A stretch of DNA of 64,000 nucleotides from an uncultured Pelagibacteraceae bacterium (GTDB lineage Bacteria > Pseudomonadota > Alphaproteobacteria > Pelagibacterales > Pelagibacteraceae), in assembly GCA_902615435.1 (NCBI GenBank), contig CACMOZ010000001.1:1-64000 (forward strand), given 5' to 3'. Under the pieces are notes generated by a model. That model had not been told where the DNA came from and ran no database searches. It worked only from the letters and a program-made list of their open reading frames with translations. The number at the start of each line of letters is the position of its first letter. The first letter of the stretch is position 1. The position numbers were made by a program, and so were the translations under genes. Positions 47,187 through 56,446 of the stretch are shown here, in pieces.

Positions 47187-47826
47187 ATCAGTATTATTTG
47201 TTCCCGGTCATGAGGAAAAAAAAATAAAAAAAGCATACACCTTAGATGCCGATTTAATCGTAATTGATCTGGAGTCGACAGTTCCTAATAATGAAAAAGA
47301 TAATGCCAAGAAGATAATTCAAAATTGCAATGTAAATAAAAGCAATACTTACATTAGAATTAATTCAAATTCAGATTTAAATTTTGTTTGTGATGAAAAA
47401 TTTATAGGTATTTTTCTTCCGTTTACTGAAAGCAAAAACCAATTGACCGAAATACATGAGGAACTTAAAAAAATTGAAAAGCTAAATACAGATATAATTC
47501 CAATTATAGAAAGTCAGAAAGGTTTAGATAATCTCAATGAAATATCAAATTTCAAAGAGAGAATAAAAAATATATCTTTTGGTTCTCATGATTTGGCTAA
47601 GTCAATAAATCTAAGAGTCTCTGCTGATGAAAAGGAGATACTTGAGTACAGGAAACTCATTGCAAAGTATTCAAAAAACCCTATAGATACCTCTTATCTT
47701 AATTTTAAAGATCTAGATGGTTTTAAAAAATCTTGCTTGCTTGTAAAAGATCTAGGTTACGCCGGTAAAGCTTGCATCCATCCTAATCAGATTGAGATAG
47801 CAAATAATATATTTAATGAAAAATAA
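47176..47826 (+). CDS. CitE-like HpcH/HpaI aldolase family lyase (short form)
   Basis: A 216-residue TIM-barrel lyase, shorter than the usual 270-300. It has RSVLFVPGHEEKK near 4-16, VIDLESTVP near 29-37 (the family usually has LEDAVP), YIRINS near 58-63, the metal glutamate in PIIESQKG near 112-119, and the closing KACIHPNQIEIAN. Relatives cleave citryl-, malyl- or methylmalyl-type CoA thioesters. It overlaps the enolase-superfamily gene by 11 bases and the next gene by 11 bases, so it is certainly part of the operon. Confidence 0.82.
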   Translation: MKFRSVLFVPGHEEKKIKKAYTLDADLIVIDLESTVPNNEKDNAKKIIQNCNVNKSNTYIRINSNSDLNFVCDEKFIGIFLPFTESKNQLTEIHEELKKIEKLNTDIIPIIESQKGLDNLNEISNFKERIKNISFGSHDLAKSINLRVSADEKEILEYRKLIAKYSKNPIDTSYLNFKDLDGFKKSCLLVKDLGYAGKACIHPNQIEIANNIFNEK

Positions 47827-48859
47827 AGTAAAAATAGCTGTAGTTGGAATTGGTCTAATGGGAAACCAGCATTTAAAAGCAATTCATTTAAGTAAAAAAG
47901 CTACCCTCCATTCAATTGTAGATATAAGTGACAAATCAAGAATACATGCCAAAAAATTTAAAGTTCCATTTTATAGATCGTCGACTGAATTACTTAATAA
48001 CAACGAACCAGATGCCGTAATCGTAGCTACGCCCAATCAGTTTCACGAAAAACATACGATAAGTTTTTTGAATTCAAAAATACCTGTTTTATTAGAAAAA
48101 CCAATTTCAGATAATATCTCAAAAGCAAAAAAAATTATTCAAAGCTCCAAAAAAAATAAAACTCATCTTCTTATTGGCTATCATAGAAGACATAACAGTA
48201 TCGTAACTAAAGTAAAGAAACAGATTGATAGTGGAAGTCTTGGAAAAATTGTAGCTGCTAATGTTATGTGTTGGTTGTACAAGAATAAAGACTGGTACAA
48301 AGAAAAATGGCGTATTAAAAAAGGAGGAGGTCCTTTAGGAATTAATCTAGTCCATGATATTGATCTTATTTGTTACTTGCTAGGTCCCATAACTCATGTT
48401 CAAGCAACAACTTCAAACAAAATTAGAAAATATGAAGTTGAGGATACAGCAATAGTTAATTTTTCCTTTAGTTCAGGTTCGTTATGTACATTAAGTGTTT
48501 CAGATACAATTGTAGCTCCATATAGTTATGAACTCACAGCTGGAGAAAATCCAGCCTACCCTATAACAAATCAATCAGCATATTTTATTGGAGGGACAAA
48601 AGGCTCAATACAATTTCCAAACTTAAAACATTGGTACAACAAAGGTGAGAGAAGTTGGTGGAAACCGATTTATCATAAGGATTTTAATATTCGTTTGAGT
48701 AGATTTACTTTAATAAATCAAATTGATCATTTATGTGATGTTGTGTCTGGAAAAGCTAAACCAAAAGTTAGTGGTAATGATGGCTTGCAATCACTTAAAA
48801 TATTTGATGCCATATTAAGAAGTACTAAAACTGGAAAAAAAATTAAAATAAAACAATGA
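47816..48859 (+). CDS. Gfo/Idh/MocA family NAD(P)-dependent oxidoreductase
   Basis: A 347-residue dehydrogenase. The Rossmann motif GIGLMG is at 11-16, the cofactor-side lysine is in LLEKPIS near 94-100, and the second domain starts near 130 with a GGGPLGINLVHDIDLICYLL region carrying the usual catalytic H-D pair. Members oxidise or reduce sugars, inositols and related polyols, or bile pigments. It is the last gene of the livF operon, and its presence suggests that the substrate passes through a polyhydroxylated or sugar-acid stage. Confidence 0.88.
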   Translation: MKNKVKIAVVGIGLMGNQHLKAIHLSKKATLHSIVDISDKSRIHAKKFKVPFYRSSTELLNNNEPDAVIVATPNQFHEKHTISFLNSKIPVLLEKPISDNISKAKKIIQSSKKNKTHLLIGYHRRHNSIVTKVKKQIDSGSLGKIVAANVMCWLYKNKDWYKEKWRIKKGGGPLGINLVHDIDLICYLLGPITHVQATTSNKIRKYEVEDTAIVNFSFSSGSLCTLSVSDTIVAPYSYELTAGENPAYPITNQSAYFIGGTKGSIQFPNLKHWYNKGERSWWKPIYHKDFNIRLSRFTLINQIDHLCDVVSGKAKPKVSGNDGLQSLKIFDAILRSTKTGKKIKIKQ

Positions 48860-48880
48860 TTTGAGTAACCATTGATCTTT

Positions 48881-49831
48881 TTAGTCTTTAGCTGCTAAAT
48901 ATTTTTCTGCCTCAAGAGCAGACATACAACCCATGCCAGCTGCAGTTACCGCTTGCCTAAATATTTTATCTTTTACGTCACCAGCAGCAAACACACCAGG
49001 TATATTTGTTTCAGTTGAGTCTGGCTTAGTAATTAAGTATCCCTCTTTATCCATTTTTAATTGATCTTTGAACAAAGATGTTGCTGGATCATGACCTATA
49101 GCAATAAATAAACCGTCAACTTTAAGATCTTTAACTTTATTATCTTTTACATTTTTAATTTTTAATGCATTCACAGTTTTAGGCTCTTTTGTACCTAATA
49201 CGTCTTCAACAACGCTGTCCCAAATAATTTCTATTTTTTTGTTTGCTTTTAATTTTGCTTGAAGCATTTTTTCTGCTCTTAATTCATTCCTTCTATGGAT
49301 TAGATAAACTTTTGAAGCAAACTTAGTTAGAAACATTGCTTCTTCAACTGCAGCATTTCCACCACCTACTACAGCCACCTCTTTATCTTTAAAGAAGAAT
49401 CCGTCACAAGTAGCACATGCTGAAACTCCAAAACCTCTAAATTCTTGCTCTGACTTTATATTTAACCAACGAGCTTGCGCTCCAGTAGATATTATAAAAC
49501 TATCTGCAGTATAAATTTGACCACTGTCTCCAATAGCTTCAAAAGGTTTTTTAGATAAATCCACTTTATTTATGTGATCTTGTATCATTTCAGTGCCTAC
49601 AGCTTCGGCTTGGCCCTTCATTTCATCCATCAACCATGGGCCTTGAATCACTTTGGAGTATCCAGGGTAATTTTCAACATCTGTAGTAGTAGTTAATTGT
49701 CCTCCAGGTTGTGATCCATGAACAAGTATTGGTTTAAGCATAGCTCTAGCCGCATAAATAGCTGCTGTATAGCCAGCCGGACCAGATCCAAGAATTAACA
49801 CTTTTGTATGTTTAGATGATTTATTACTCAT
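48881..49831 (-). CDS. trxB: Thioredoxin-disulfide reductase
   Basis: A 316-residue FAD/NADPH enzyme that reduces thioredoxin. FAD motif GSGPAGYTAAIYAARA at 15-30, redox disulfide C139-ATC142 in CATCDG, the NADPH motif GGGNAAVEEA near 155-164 and the second FAD motif FAAGDV near 285. Full length. Single-gene unit that converges on the Gfo/Idh gene and is divergent from the ELM1-like gene with 24 bases between start codons. Confidence 0.96.
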   Translation of the reverse strand: MSNKSSKHTKVLILGSGPAGYTAAIYAARAMLKPILVHGSQPGGQLTTTTDVENYPGYSKVIQGPWLMDEMKGQAEAVGTEMIQDHINKVDLSKKPFEAIGDSGQIYTADSFIISTGAQARWLNIKSEQEFRGFGVSACATCDGFFFKDKEVAVVGGGNAAVEEAMFLTKFASKVYLIHRRNELRAEKMLQAKLKANKKIEIIWDSVVEDVLGTKEPKTVNALKIKNVKDNKVKDLKVDGLFIAIGHDPATSLFKDQLKMDKEGYLITKPDSTETNIPGVFAAGDVKDKIFRQAVTAAGMGCMSALEAEKYLAAKD

Positions 49832-49855
49832 AATGTAAAGGTTATATAGTAACTA

Positions 49856-50809
49856 ATGTTAGAATTAAAAGCACTTCTTTTAACGCAAGGTATGCACGGT
49901 ATGGTTAGTCAAGTAGAAGGGTTAGCTAAAGCTTTGGGCCTAAGTTATAAACACCAAAAAATTGAATTAAAATCTTTTTGGAATTTTATTCCTCCAAAAA
50001 TCAGCCCAATATCAGAAAATTTGGTAAAAAATAAATTCGTATGTGATTGTAAAGTTATTATATCCTGTGGAAGAAAAAGTGTAATTCCATCAATAGCTCT
50101 AAAAAAAAGATTAGGAAACCAAATTTTTAACATTCACATTCAAGACCCTAAAGTTTCTTTTGAAAACTTCGATCTCATAGTGAGCCCAGAGCATGACAAT
50201 CTAAAAGGAGAAAATATAATTAACACCACAGGAGCTATTCATTATTTAAATAAAAAAGAAATAAATGATAATTCTCTATATTTAGGTATAGAAAAAGATA
50301 AGAAAAGAGAATTAGTTGCTTTTATCATTGGTGGACCAAACAAATATTACAAGTATTCTGAAAAACAAATTCATGAACTTTTTAACAAAGTTAAAACCTT
50401 ATTTACCCCAGATAGATTTAAGATAATTGTAATTCCTTCATATAGAACATCTGAAAATATTTTAAAAGCAGCCTTTAACACATTCAATGTTGACCATCAC
50501 GTTGTCAAATCAGTTGATAAAAAGGCTTATCTCTCAGCATTAGCAATTTCAAATTATTTAGTTGTAACATGCGACTCTACGTCTATGATCTCAGAGGCAG
50601 CTATGACTGGAAAACCTGTTTACATTGCGATGATGAAGTCCTCAAAGCCAAATGGAAGATTTAAAAAATTTTATTCACAATTGAGAGATTTAGGTATAAC
50701 AAGAGAATTAGAAGACAGAGTTGAAAGTTGGAGTTACAATAAATTAAATGAGGTAAACAGAATTACACCGATTGTAAAAGCAAAGATGAAAAAAAATGGA
50801 ATTATTTAA
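49856..50809 (+). CDS. ELM1/GtrOC1-family putative nucleoside-diphosphate-sugar glycosyltransferase
   Basis: A 317-residue protein of the ELM1 (DUF1022) family. Recognisable parts are the N-terminal TQGMHGMVSQVEGLAKAL, the ISCGRKSVIPSIALKKR stretch near 63-79, IHIQDPK near 90-96, VAFIIGGPNKYY near 150-161, and VTCDSTSMISEAAMTGKPV near 238-256. Plant ELM1 is a mitochondrial fission factor; bacterial forms are thought to be lipid or polysaccharide glycosyltransferases. It overlaps the next gene by 14 bases. Confidence 0.78.
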   Translation: MLELKALLLTQGMHGMVSQVEGLAKALGLSYKHQKIELKSFWNFIPPKISPISENLVKNKFVCDCKVIISCGRKSVIPSIALKKRLGNQIFNIHIQDPKVSFENFDLIVSPEHDNLKGENIINTTGAIHYLNKKEINDNSLYLGIEKDKKRELVAFIIGGPNKYYKYSEKQIHELFNKVKTLFTPDRFKIIVIPSYRTSENILKAAFNTFNVDHHVVKSVDKKAYLSALAISNYLVVTCDSTSMISEAAMTGKPVYIAMMKSSKPNGRFKKFYSQLRDLGITRELEDRVESWSYNKLNEVNRITPIVKAKMKKNGII

Positions 50810-51461
50810 ATCTTTAGAAAGCAAAACAAAATTATTTACAGACCCTTTTAAACACTTTGAAATCAATGAACCATTGACACAAAATGCAATTGATGAAATT
50901 TGCAGTGCTGAAATTGCAGATCCTAGAAAGCAAAATTTGAATTATGACGGCACTAGAGCTTTAGATGGAGGAGAGGGGACTTTTCGAGCTGGAATTCAAG
51001 ATGGAGGTAAAGCAAAAAAACTTAGATGCTATGTTACTAAAGAAAACTCTAGTAAATTTCCTTATCTAACAAATTTTATTGAAGAACTAAGATCACCTGA
51101 AGTTTATAAAAAAATAGGTTCTTTAATTGAAAAAGATTTAAGTAATTCTTATGTGAGACTAGAGGTAATTTGTGACCGGGAGGGTTTTTGGCTGAAACCT
51201 CATTGTGATATAAAAGAGAAATTAATGTCCTCAATAGTTTTTGTTAATTTACATAACGAGTCAGAAAATTTAGGAACTGATTTTTATGATGCAAATTTAA
51301 ATAAAGTCAAAACCGTTCCTTATAAACATAATTATGGATATTTCTTTACTAGTGGACCAAATACATGGCATGGAATGGAAAAAAAAGAGATTAAAAAAGA
51401 AAGAAGATGTATCCAAATAAATTACGTTACTTTTGAGACTGATTGGAAAGTAAAAAGTTAA
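50796..51461 (+). CDS. 2OG-Fe(II) oxygenase-like protein
   Basis: A 221-residue protein with the iron-binding pattern of 2OG oxygenases: H136 and D138 in [10 protein letters not shown]192 in NTWHGMEKK and R204 in ERRCIQINY. The spacing fits the prolyl-hydroxylase-like fold. It overlaps the ELM1-like gene and converges on carB with a 4-base overlap. Pairing with a putative glycosyltransferase hints at surface-glycan or lipid modification, but the substrate is unknown. Confidence 0.75.
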   Translation: MELFKSLESKTKLFTDPFKHFEINEPLTQNAIDEICSAEIADPRKQNLNYDGTRALDGGEGTFRAGIQDGGKAKKLRCYVTKENSSKFPYLTNFIEELRSPEVYKKIGSLIEKDLSNSYVRLEVICDREGFWLKPHCDIKEKLMSSIVFVNLHNESENLGTDFYDANLNKVKTVPYKHNYGYFFTSGPNTWHGMEKKEIKKERRCIQINYVTFETDWKVKS

Positions 51462-54400
51462 ATATCCTGTAATGATGTAACAGTAATATCTTTCAATTTT
51501 AGAGATTTTATTCCCTCCAAACAAACTTTAGCAGTAGACATATTAGTACAATATGGAACTTTATTGACCAAAGTAGCTCTTCTCAAAGCTACTGCATCGC
51601 TTAATTGTGCCTCACTATTTCCTCCTCCAGTATTAATTACCAAAGCTATTTTTTTAGCATTAAGAACATCTACAATATGTGGAGATCCTTGATTTACTTT
51701 GTTTATTTTTTTACACTTGATTCCATGCTGACTGATATAATCAGCAGTGCCTCCAGTTCCACAAAGTTTAAAGTTTAACTTAACCAATTGCTTAGCTAAA
51801 TGTACCCCTTCTTCTTTATGACTATTTTTTAAAGAGATAAAAGCCAAGCCCTTTTTAGGAAGAGAATTTGAAGCTGCAATTTGACTTTTTGCAAAAGCCA
51901 TACCAAAATTTTTATCAAAACCCATCACCTCACCTGTTGATTTCATTTCTGGACCAAGTAAAAGATCACTATTTGGAAATTTATTGAATGGAAATACTGC
52001 TTCTTTAACTGCAAACATATCTTTCGTTTTACTTTTTAAGTTGAACTTAGTTAATTGTTCACCAGCCATTACTCTTGAGGCTATCTTAGCAAGTGGTAAA
52101 TTTTTTGCTTTTGAGACAAACGGAACAGTTCTACTAGCTCTTGGATTTACCTCTATTACATATATTTTGTCATTTTTAATTGCGTATTGAACATTCATGA
52201 AGCCTTTGACCTTAAGAGCTAGAGCTAATTTTTTTGTTTGACTTTCTATTTCTTTAATTAAAAAAGGTTTAATTGATACCGGCGGTAGACTACAAGCAGA
52301 GTCACCTGAGTGAATTCCAGCCTCTTCTATATGCTGCATAATACCAGCTACGAAAACATTTTTTCCATCTGAAATAGCATCCACATCAACTTCCATTGCA
52401 TTATCAATGAACTTATCAATTAAGATCGGATTTTTTTCAGCAACTTTAAATGCCTCTTTTACAAAGCTTTTAAGCTGGCTTTTTTCATGAACTATTTCCA
52501 TAGCTCTTCCTCCTAGTACATATGAAGGTCTTACCATTAAGGGCAATCCTATTTTATCGGCTATCTTAATTGCTTGAGTAAAGGTTTTTGCTATACCGCT
52601 TTCAGCTTGATTTAAATTTAACTTGTTTAAAAGATTTCTAAATCTGTCCCTATCTTCGGCAAGATCAATCGATGTATACTGTGTACCTAAAATCGGAAGT
52701 TTGTTTTCGTGTAAAAATTTTGCAAGTTTTATAGGTGTTTGACCCCCGAATTGAGTAATTACTCCTTTCACATTACCTTTTGATTTCTCTTTTTTTATAA
52801 TGTTAAAAACATATTCATCAATTAAGGGTTCAAAATATAATCTATCACTCGTATCGTAATCTGTTGATACAGTTTCTGGATTACAATTGACCATAATTGT
52901 TTCATACTTAGCCTCTTTAAGAGCAAAACTAGCTTGGCAACAGCAATAATCAAACTCAATTCCTTGACCAATTCTATTTGGACCTCCACCCAGTATTATA
53001 ATTTTATTTTTACTAGAAGGATCAGACTCACATTCTACATAAGATGAGAAATGTCTTTGATAAGTAGAATACATGTATGGTGTAAAAGATTTAAATTCTG
53101 CAGCACAAGTATCTACTTTTTTATAAACTGGTAAAACTTTTAACGCAGTTCTTTTTTTTCTAATTAATGACTCCGAGGTATTAGTAAGTTCCGATAATTT
53201 TTTATCAGAAAATCCTATTGATTTAATATAGTTGAATTCATTGAAAGTTTTTGGAAGACCTTTTTTCTTTATTTTGATTTCACTATCTACGATCTCTTTA
53301 ATTTGACTTAAAAACCAAGGGTCTATCTTTGAAAGATTATGTATTTTATTTAAATCGGTTTTTTTTCTGAATGCTTCTGCAACGAGTAAAATTTTATTGG
53401 GAATATTTTCTTTTAGCTTCTTTTCTATTTTTTCTTTACTAAGATTAAATATTTGATCTAAACCCGAGAAACCAGTCTCCAAAGAAACCAAAGCTTTTTG
53501 CAAAGACTCTTTAAAGTTTCTGCCTATTGCCATAGCTTCACCTACAGATTTCATTGACGTTCCTAAAACTGCAGCTGAAGTTGAGAATTTTTCAAAGGTA
53601 AATCTTGGAATTTTTGTCACTACATAATCTATTGTTGGCTCAAAGGAGGCAGGAGTTACTTTTGTGATTTCATTTTTTAATTCATCTAAAGTATATCCAA
53701 CCGCTAGCTTTGCAGCTACTTTTGCTATTGGAAACCCAGTTGCTTTAGAAGCTAAAGCAGATGACCTTGAAACTCTAGGGTTCATCTCAATAATTACCAT
53801 CCTTCCATTTTTTGGATTGATCGCAAATTGAACATTAGATCCACCTGTTTCTACTCCAATTTTTCTTAAGCAAGCTATGGAAGCATTTCTCATTACTTGG
53901 TACTCTTTGTCGGTTAAAGTAAGTGCAGGTGCAATAGTAACGGAGTCACCAGTATGTATGCCCATAGGATCTACATTTTCTATTGAACAGATAATAATAC
54001 AATTATCATTTTTATCTCTTACTACTTCCATCTCAAATTCCTTCCAACCTTCTAAACACTCTTCTACTAAAACTTGACTTACAGGGGACTCATGTAGTCC
54101 ATTCTTTATTATTTTAAAAAACTCTCTCTTATTTCTAGCAATACCACCGCCTAACCCACCAAGAGTGAAAGCTGGTCTAATGATTGCAGGTAATCCAATC
54201 TGCTTTATTGCTTGGGTGGACTGATTAAAATTATTTACAATTTTTGATTTAGGAAGATCTAAACCGATTTCAATCATGTTTTTTCTAAACTTTTTTCTAT
54301 CCTCAGCATTAGAAATTGCTTTTGAATTAGCACCTATTAGTTCAATTTTATATTTTTTTAGAATTCCTTTTTTTTCAGCTTCCATTGCTAAATTTAATGC

Positions 54401-54682
54401 AGTTTGACCTCCCATGGTTGGTAAAATTGCATCGGGTTTTTCTTTGATAAGAATTTTCTCTAGAATTTCTATCGTAATTGGCTCGATGTAAGTTTTATCT
54501 GCAATATTTGGATCAGTCATTATGGTTGCTGGATTAGAGTTAACTAAAATTACTTTGAATCCTTCATCTTTTAATGCTTTACATGCCTGAGTTCCTGAGT
54601 AATCAAATTCACAAGCCTGCCCAATGATGATTGGCCCCGCTCCAACAACTAAAATCTTTTTAATATCTTTTCTTTTTGGCAT
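51458..54682 (-). CDS. carB: Carbamoyl-phosphate synthase large subunit
   Basis: A 1074-residue, full-length duplicated ATP-grasp enzyme forming carbamoyl phosphate from bicarbonate, ammonia and two ATP. The first half opens with [20 protein letters not shown], the second with a matching [15 protein letters not shown] near 565; [11 protein letters not shown] and [10 protein letters not shown] are the two glycine-rich ATP loops, and an MGS-like allosteric domain closes the protein ([13 protein letters not shown] onwards). Product feeds arginine and pyrimidines. It overlaps the carA end by 23 bases. Confidence 0.98.
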   Translation of the reverse strand: MPKRKDIKKILVVGAGPIIIGQACEFDYSGTQACKALKDEGFKVILVNSNPATIMTDPNIADKTYIEPITIEILEKILIKEKPDAILPTMGGQTALNLAMEAEKKGILKKYKIELIGANSKAISNAEDRKKFRKNMIEIGLDLPKSKIVNNFNQSTQAIKQIGLPAIIRPAFTLGGLGGGIARNKREFFKIIKNGLHESPVSQVLVEECLEGWKEFEMEVVRDKNDNCIIICSIENVDPMGIHTGDSVTIAPALTLTDKEYQVMRNASIACLRKIGVETGGSNVQFAINPKNGRMVIIEMNPRVSRSSALASKATGFPIAKVAAKLAVGYTLDELKNEITKVTPASFEPTIDYVVTKIPRFTFEKFSTSAAVLGTSMKSVGEAMAIGRNFKESLQKALVSLETGFSGLDQIFNLSKEKIEKKLKENIPNKILLVAEAFRKKTDLNKIHNLSKIDPWFLSQIKEIVDSEIKIKKKGLPKTFNEFNYIKSIGFSDKKLSELTNTSESLIRKKRTALKVLPVYKKVDTCAAEFKSFTPYMYSTYQRHFSSYVECESDPSSKNKIIILGGGPNRIGQGIEFDYCCCQASFALKEAKYETIMVNCNPETVSTDYDTSDRLYFEPLIDEYVFNIIKKEKSKGNVKGVITQFGGQTPIKLAKFLHENKLPILGTQYTSIDLAEDRDRFRNLLNKLNLNQAESGIAKTFTQAIKIADKIGLPLMVRPSYVLGGRAMEIVHEKSQLKSFVKEAFKVAEKNPILIDKFIDNAMEVDVDAISDGKNVFVAGIMQHIEEAGIHSGDSACSLPPVSIKPFLIKEIESQTKKLALALKVKGFMNVQYAIKNDKIYVIEVNPRASRTVPFVSKAKNLPLAKIASRVMAGEQLTKFNLKSKTKDMFAVKEAVFPFNKFPNSDLLLGPEMKSTGEVMGFDKNFGMAFAKSQIAASNSLPKKGLAFISLKNSHKEEGVHLAKQLVKLNFKLCGTGGTADYISQHGIKCKKINKVNQGSPHIVDVLNAKKIALVINTGGGNSEAQLSDAVALRRATLVNKVPYCTNMSTAKVCLEGIKSLKLKDITVTSLQDI

Positions 54683-55868
54683 ATTTTTTCATACTATTTA
54701 TAAATTCTTTAAATAAATAAACACTGTCCTGTGGGCCTGGGTTGGACTCAGGATGGTATTGCACAGAATAAACAGGTTTATTTTTTAATTTTATTCCCTC
54801 AATACTGTTATCAAAAAGAGATTGATGAGTAATTTGTATGTTTTTTTTTAAACTACTTTTAACTATTTCAAACCCATGATTTTGACTTGTGATTTCTACG
54901 TTCCCGTTAATTAAATTTTTGACTGGATGATTTGCTCCTCTGTGGCCAATACTCATTTTTTTTGTTTTTGCACCCAATGCTAAGGCAAGAATTTGATGGC
55001 CTAGACAAATACCGAATATAGGCAAATTGTTTTTGATTAATTCTTTTATTATTGGTATTGCATATTTACCTGTTGCAGCTGGATCACCTGGTCCATTAGA
55101 TAGAAAAATTCCGTTTGGTTTTAATTTCATTATATCAGAAGCTAATGTTTTGCATGAAACCACTGTAACTTTACAATTAAAATCTGAAAAATATCTTAAA
55201 ATGTTTTTTTTTACACCATAATCTATTGCAACAACGTGTAAGTTTTTTTTATTATTTTTTACAAAACCATCTTCTTTTTTCCATGTTTTAAAACCTTTCC
55301 AAGTGTAATTTTTTTTCGTAGAAACTTTTTGGGCTAAATCTAAATTTTTAAGTCCGCTCCATTTTAGTGTTTGTCTTAGAAGTTTTTTAATATTTAGTTT
55401 ATTTTTTTTTGAGAATGATATGGTTCCTTTAGGGGCTCCTTTATCTCTTATAAAATTTGTAAGATTTCTTGTATCGATGCCAGTAATACCCACAATTTTA
55501 TTTTTCTTTAACCAATCATCTAGGTGTTTAAGCGCTCTGTAATTAGAAGGACTTGTTATCTCAGAGTTTATAATAACTCCCTTTGTCCAGATTTTATCAG
55601 ACTCATGATCTTCCAAATTAGTCCCTACGTTTCCAATGTGTGGGAATGTGAAATTTATAATTTGTTCAGCGTAAGATGGGTCTGATATAATTTCTTGGTA
55701 TCCAGTAATAGAGGTATTAAAGCATACTTCACCTGTAGCGGTGCCTTGATAACCTAATCCAAGGCCTCTAAAAAATTTACCGTTTTGAAGAATTAAAATA
55801 GCAGTGGAATCGATCTTATTAAGATTTTTAATTGAGTTTATATATTGAATAGAAGGTTTCAAATACAA
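54660..55868 (-). CDS. carA: Carbamoyl-phosphate synthase small subunit
   Basis: A 402-residue glutamine amidotransferase subunit that supplies ammonia to CarB. The N-terminal CPSase domain has [11 protein letters not shown] at 50-60, and the class I amidotransferase triad is C288 (GICLGHQ), H372 and E374 (YHPESNPGP). The conserved domain starts at about residue 22, and the only start that fits is TTG at 55868; no in-frame ATG exists in the first 100 or so codons, so initiation is probably weak or a TTG nearer the domain is used. Confidence 0.95.
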   Translation of the reverse strand: MYLKPSIQYINSIKNLNKIDSTAILILQNGKFFRGLGLGYQGTATGEVCFNTSITGYQEIISDPSYAEQIINFTFPHIGNVGTNLEDHESDKIWTKGVIINSEITSPSNYRALKHLDDWLKKNKIVGITGIDTRNLTNFIRDKGAPKGTISFSKKNKLNIKKLLRQTLKWSGLKNLDLAQKVSTKKNYTWKGFKTWKKEDGFVKNNKKNLHVVAIDYGVKKNILRYFSDFNCKVTVVSCKTLASDIMKLKPNGIFLSNGPGDPAATGKYAIPIIKELIKNNLPIFGICLGHQILALALGAKTKKMSIGHRGANHPVKNLINGNVEITSQNHGFEIVKSSLKKNIQITHQSLFDNSIEGIKLKNKPVYSVQYHPESNPGPQDSVYLFKEFINSMKKYAKKKRY

Positions 55869-55990
55869 CTCATGAGTTAAAGTAAAATACTTATAAACAT
55901 GATTTTGCGCAACATATGAAATAGTAATAAAATCGTCAAGAAAGTTCTTTTTATTTTAGATAAGAATTGTGATTAAAATAATTTTTAAAC

Positions 55991-56446
55991 ATGTCTCTAA
56001 AAAAGCAAATTGACGAAAAACTAAATCAAGCACTAAAAGCAAAGGACAAGAGCACGTACCCAACCCTTAGGCTTGTAGTGTCAGCCATAAAAGATGCTGA
56101 GATTGCCGCTAGAACCAAAGGTCAAAAGGAAATGGCCGATAGCGATATAATGGCAATTTTAAAAAAAATGATTAAACAGAGAAAAGAGTCATGTGAAGTA
56201 TACAAAAATGCAGGTCGTAACGAGCTATTAGAAAACGAAACAAAAGAAATTGAAGTAATAAGTAATTTTTTGCCTAAACAACTAAGTGAAGAAGAGACTA
56301 AAAAGTTATGCCAGGAAGCAATAAAATCTTCTGGAGCATCTTCTATGAAAGACATGGGAAAAGTCATGGGAATATTAAAATCAAAAAACGCGGACACTCT
56401 TGATTTTTTAAAAGTCAGCTCAATTATTAAAGAACTCTTGAATTAA
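55991..56446 (+). CDS. GatB/YqeY domain protein
   Basis: A 151-residue helical protein of the YqeY family, related to the tail domain of GatB. It has LRLVVSAIKDAEIAARTKG near 26-44, FLPKQLSEEE near 91-100 and MKDMGKVMGILKSK near 121-134. It is thought to touch tRNA, by analogy with amidotransferase tails, but its function is unsettled. Its stop codon directly precedes the dnaG ATG, so yqeY-dnaG-rpoD form a set, as in other alphaproteobacteria. Confidence 0.9.
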   Translation: MSLKKQIDEKLNQALKAKDKSTYPTLRLVVSAIKDAEIAARTKGQKEMADSDIMAILKKMIKQRKESCEVYKNAGRNELLENETKEIEVISNFLPKQLSEEETKKLCQEAIKSSGASSMKDMGKVMGILKSKNADTLDFLKVSSIIKELLN

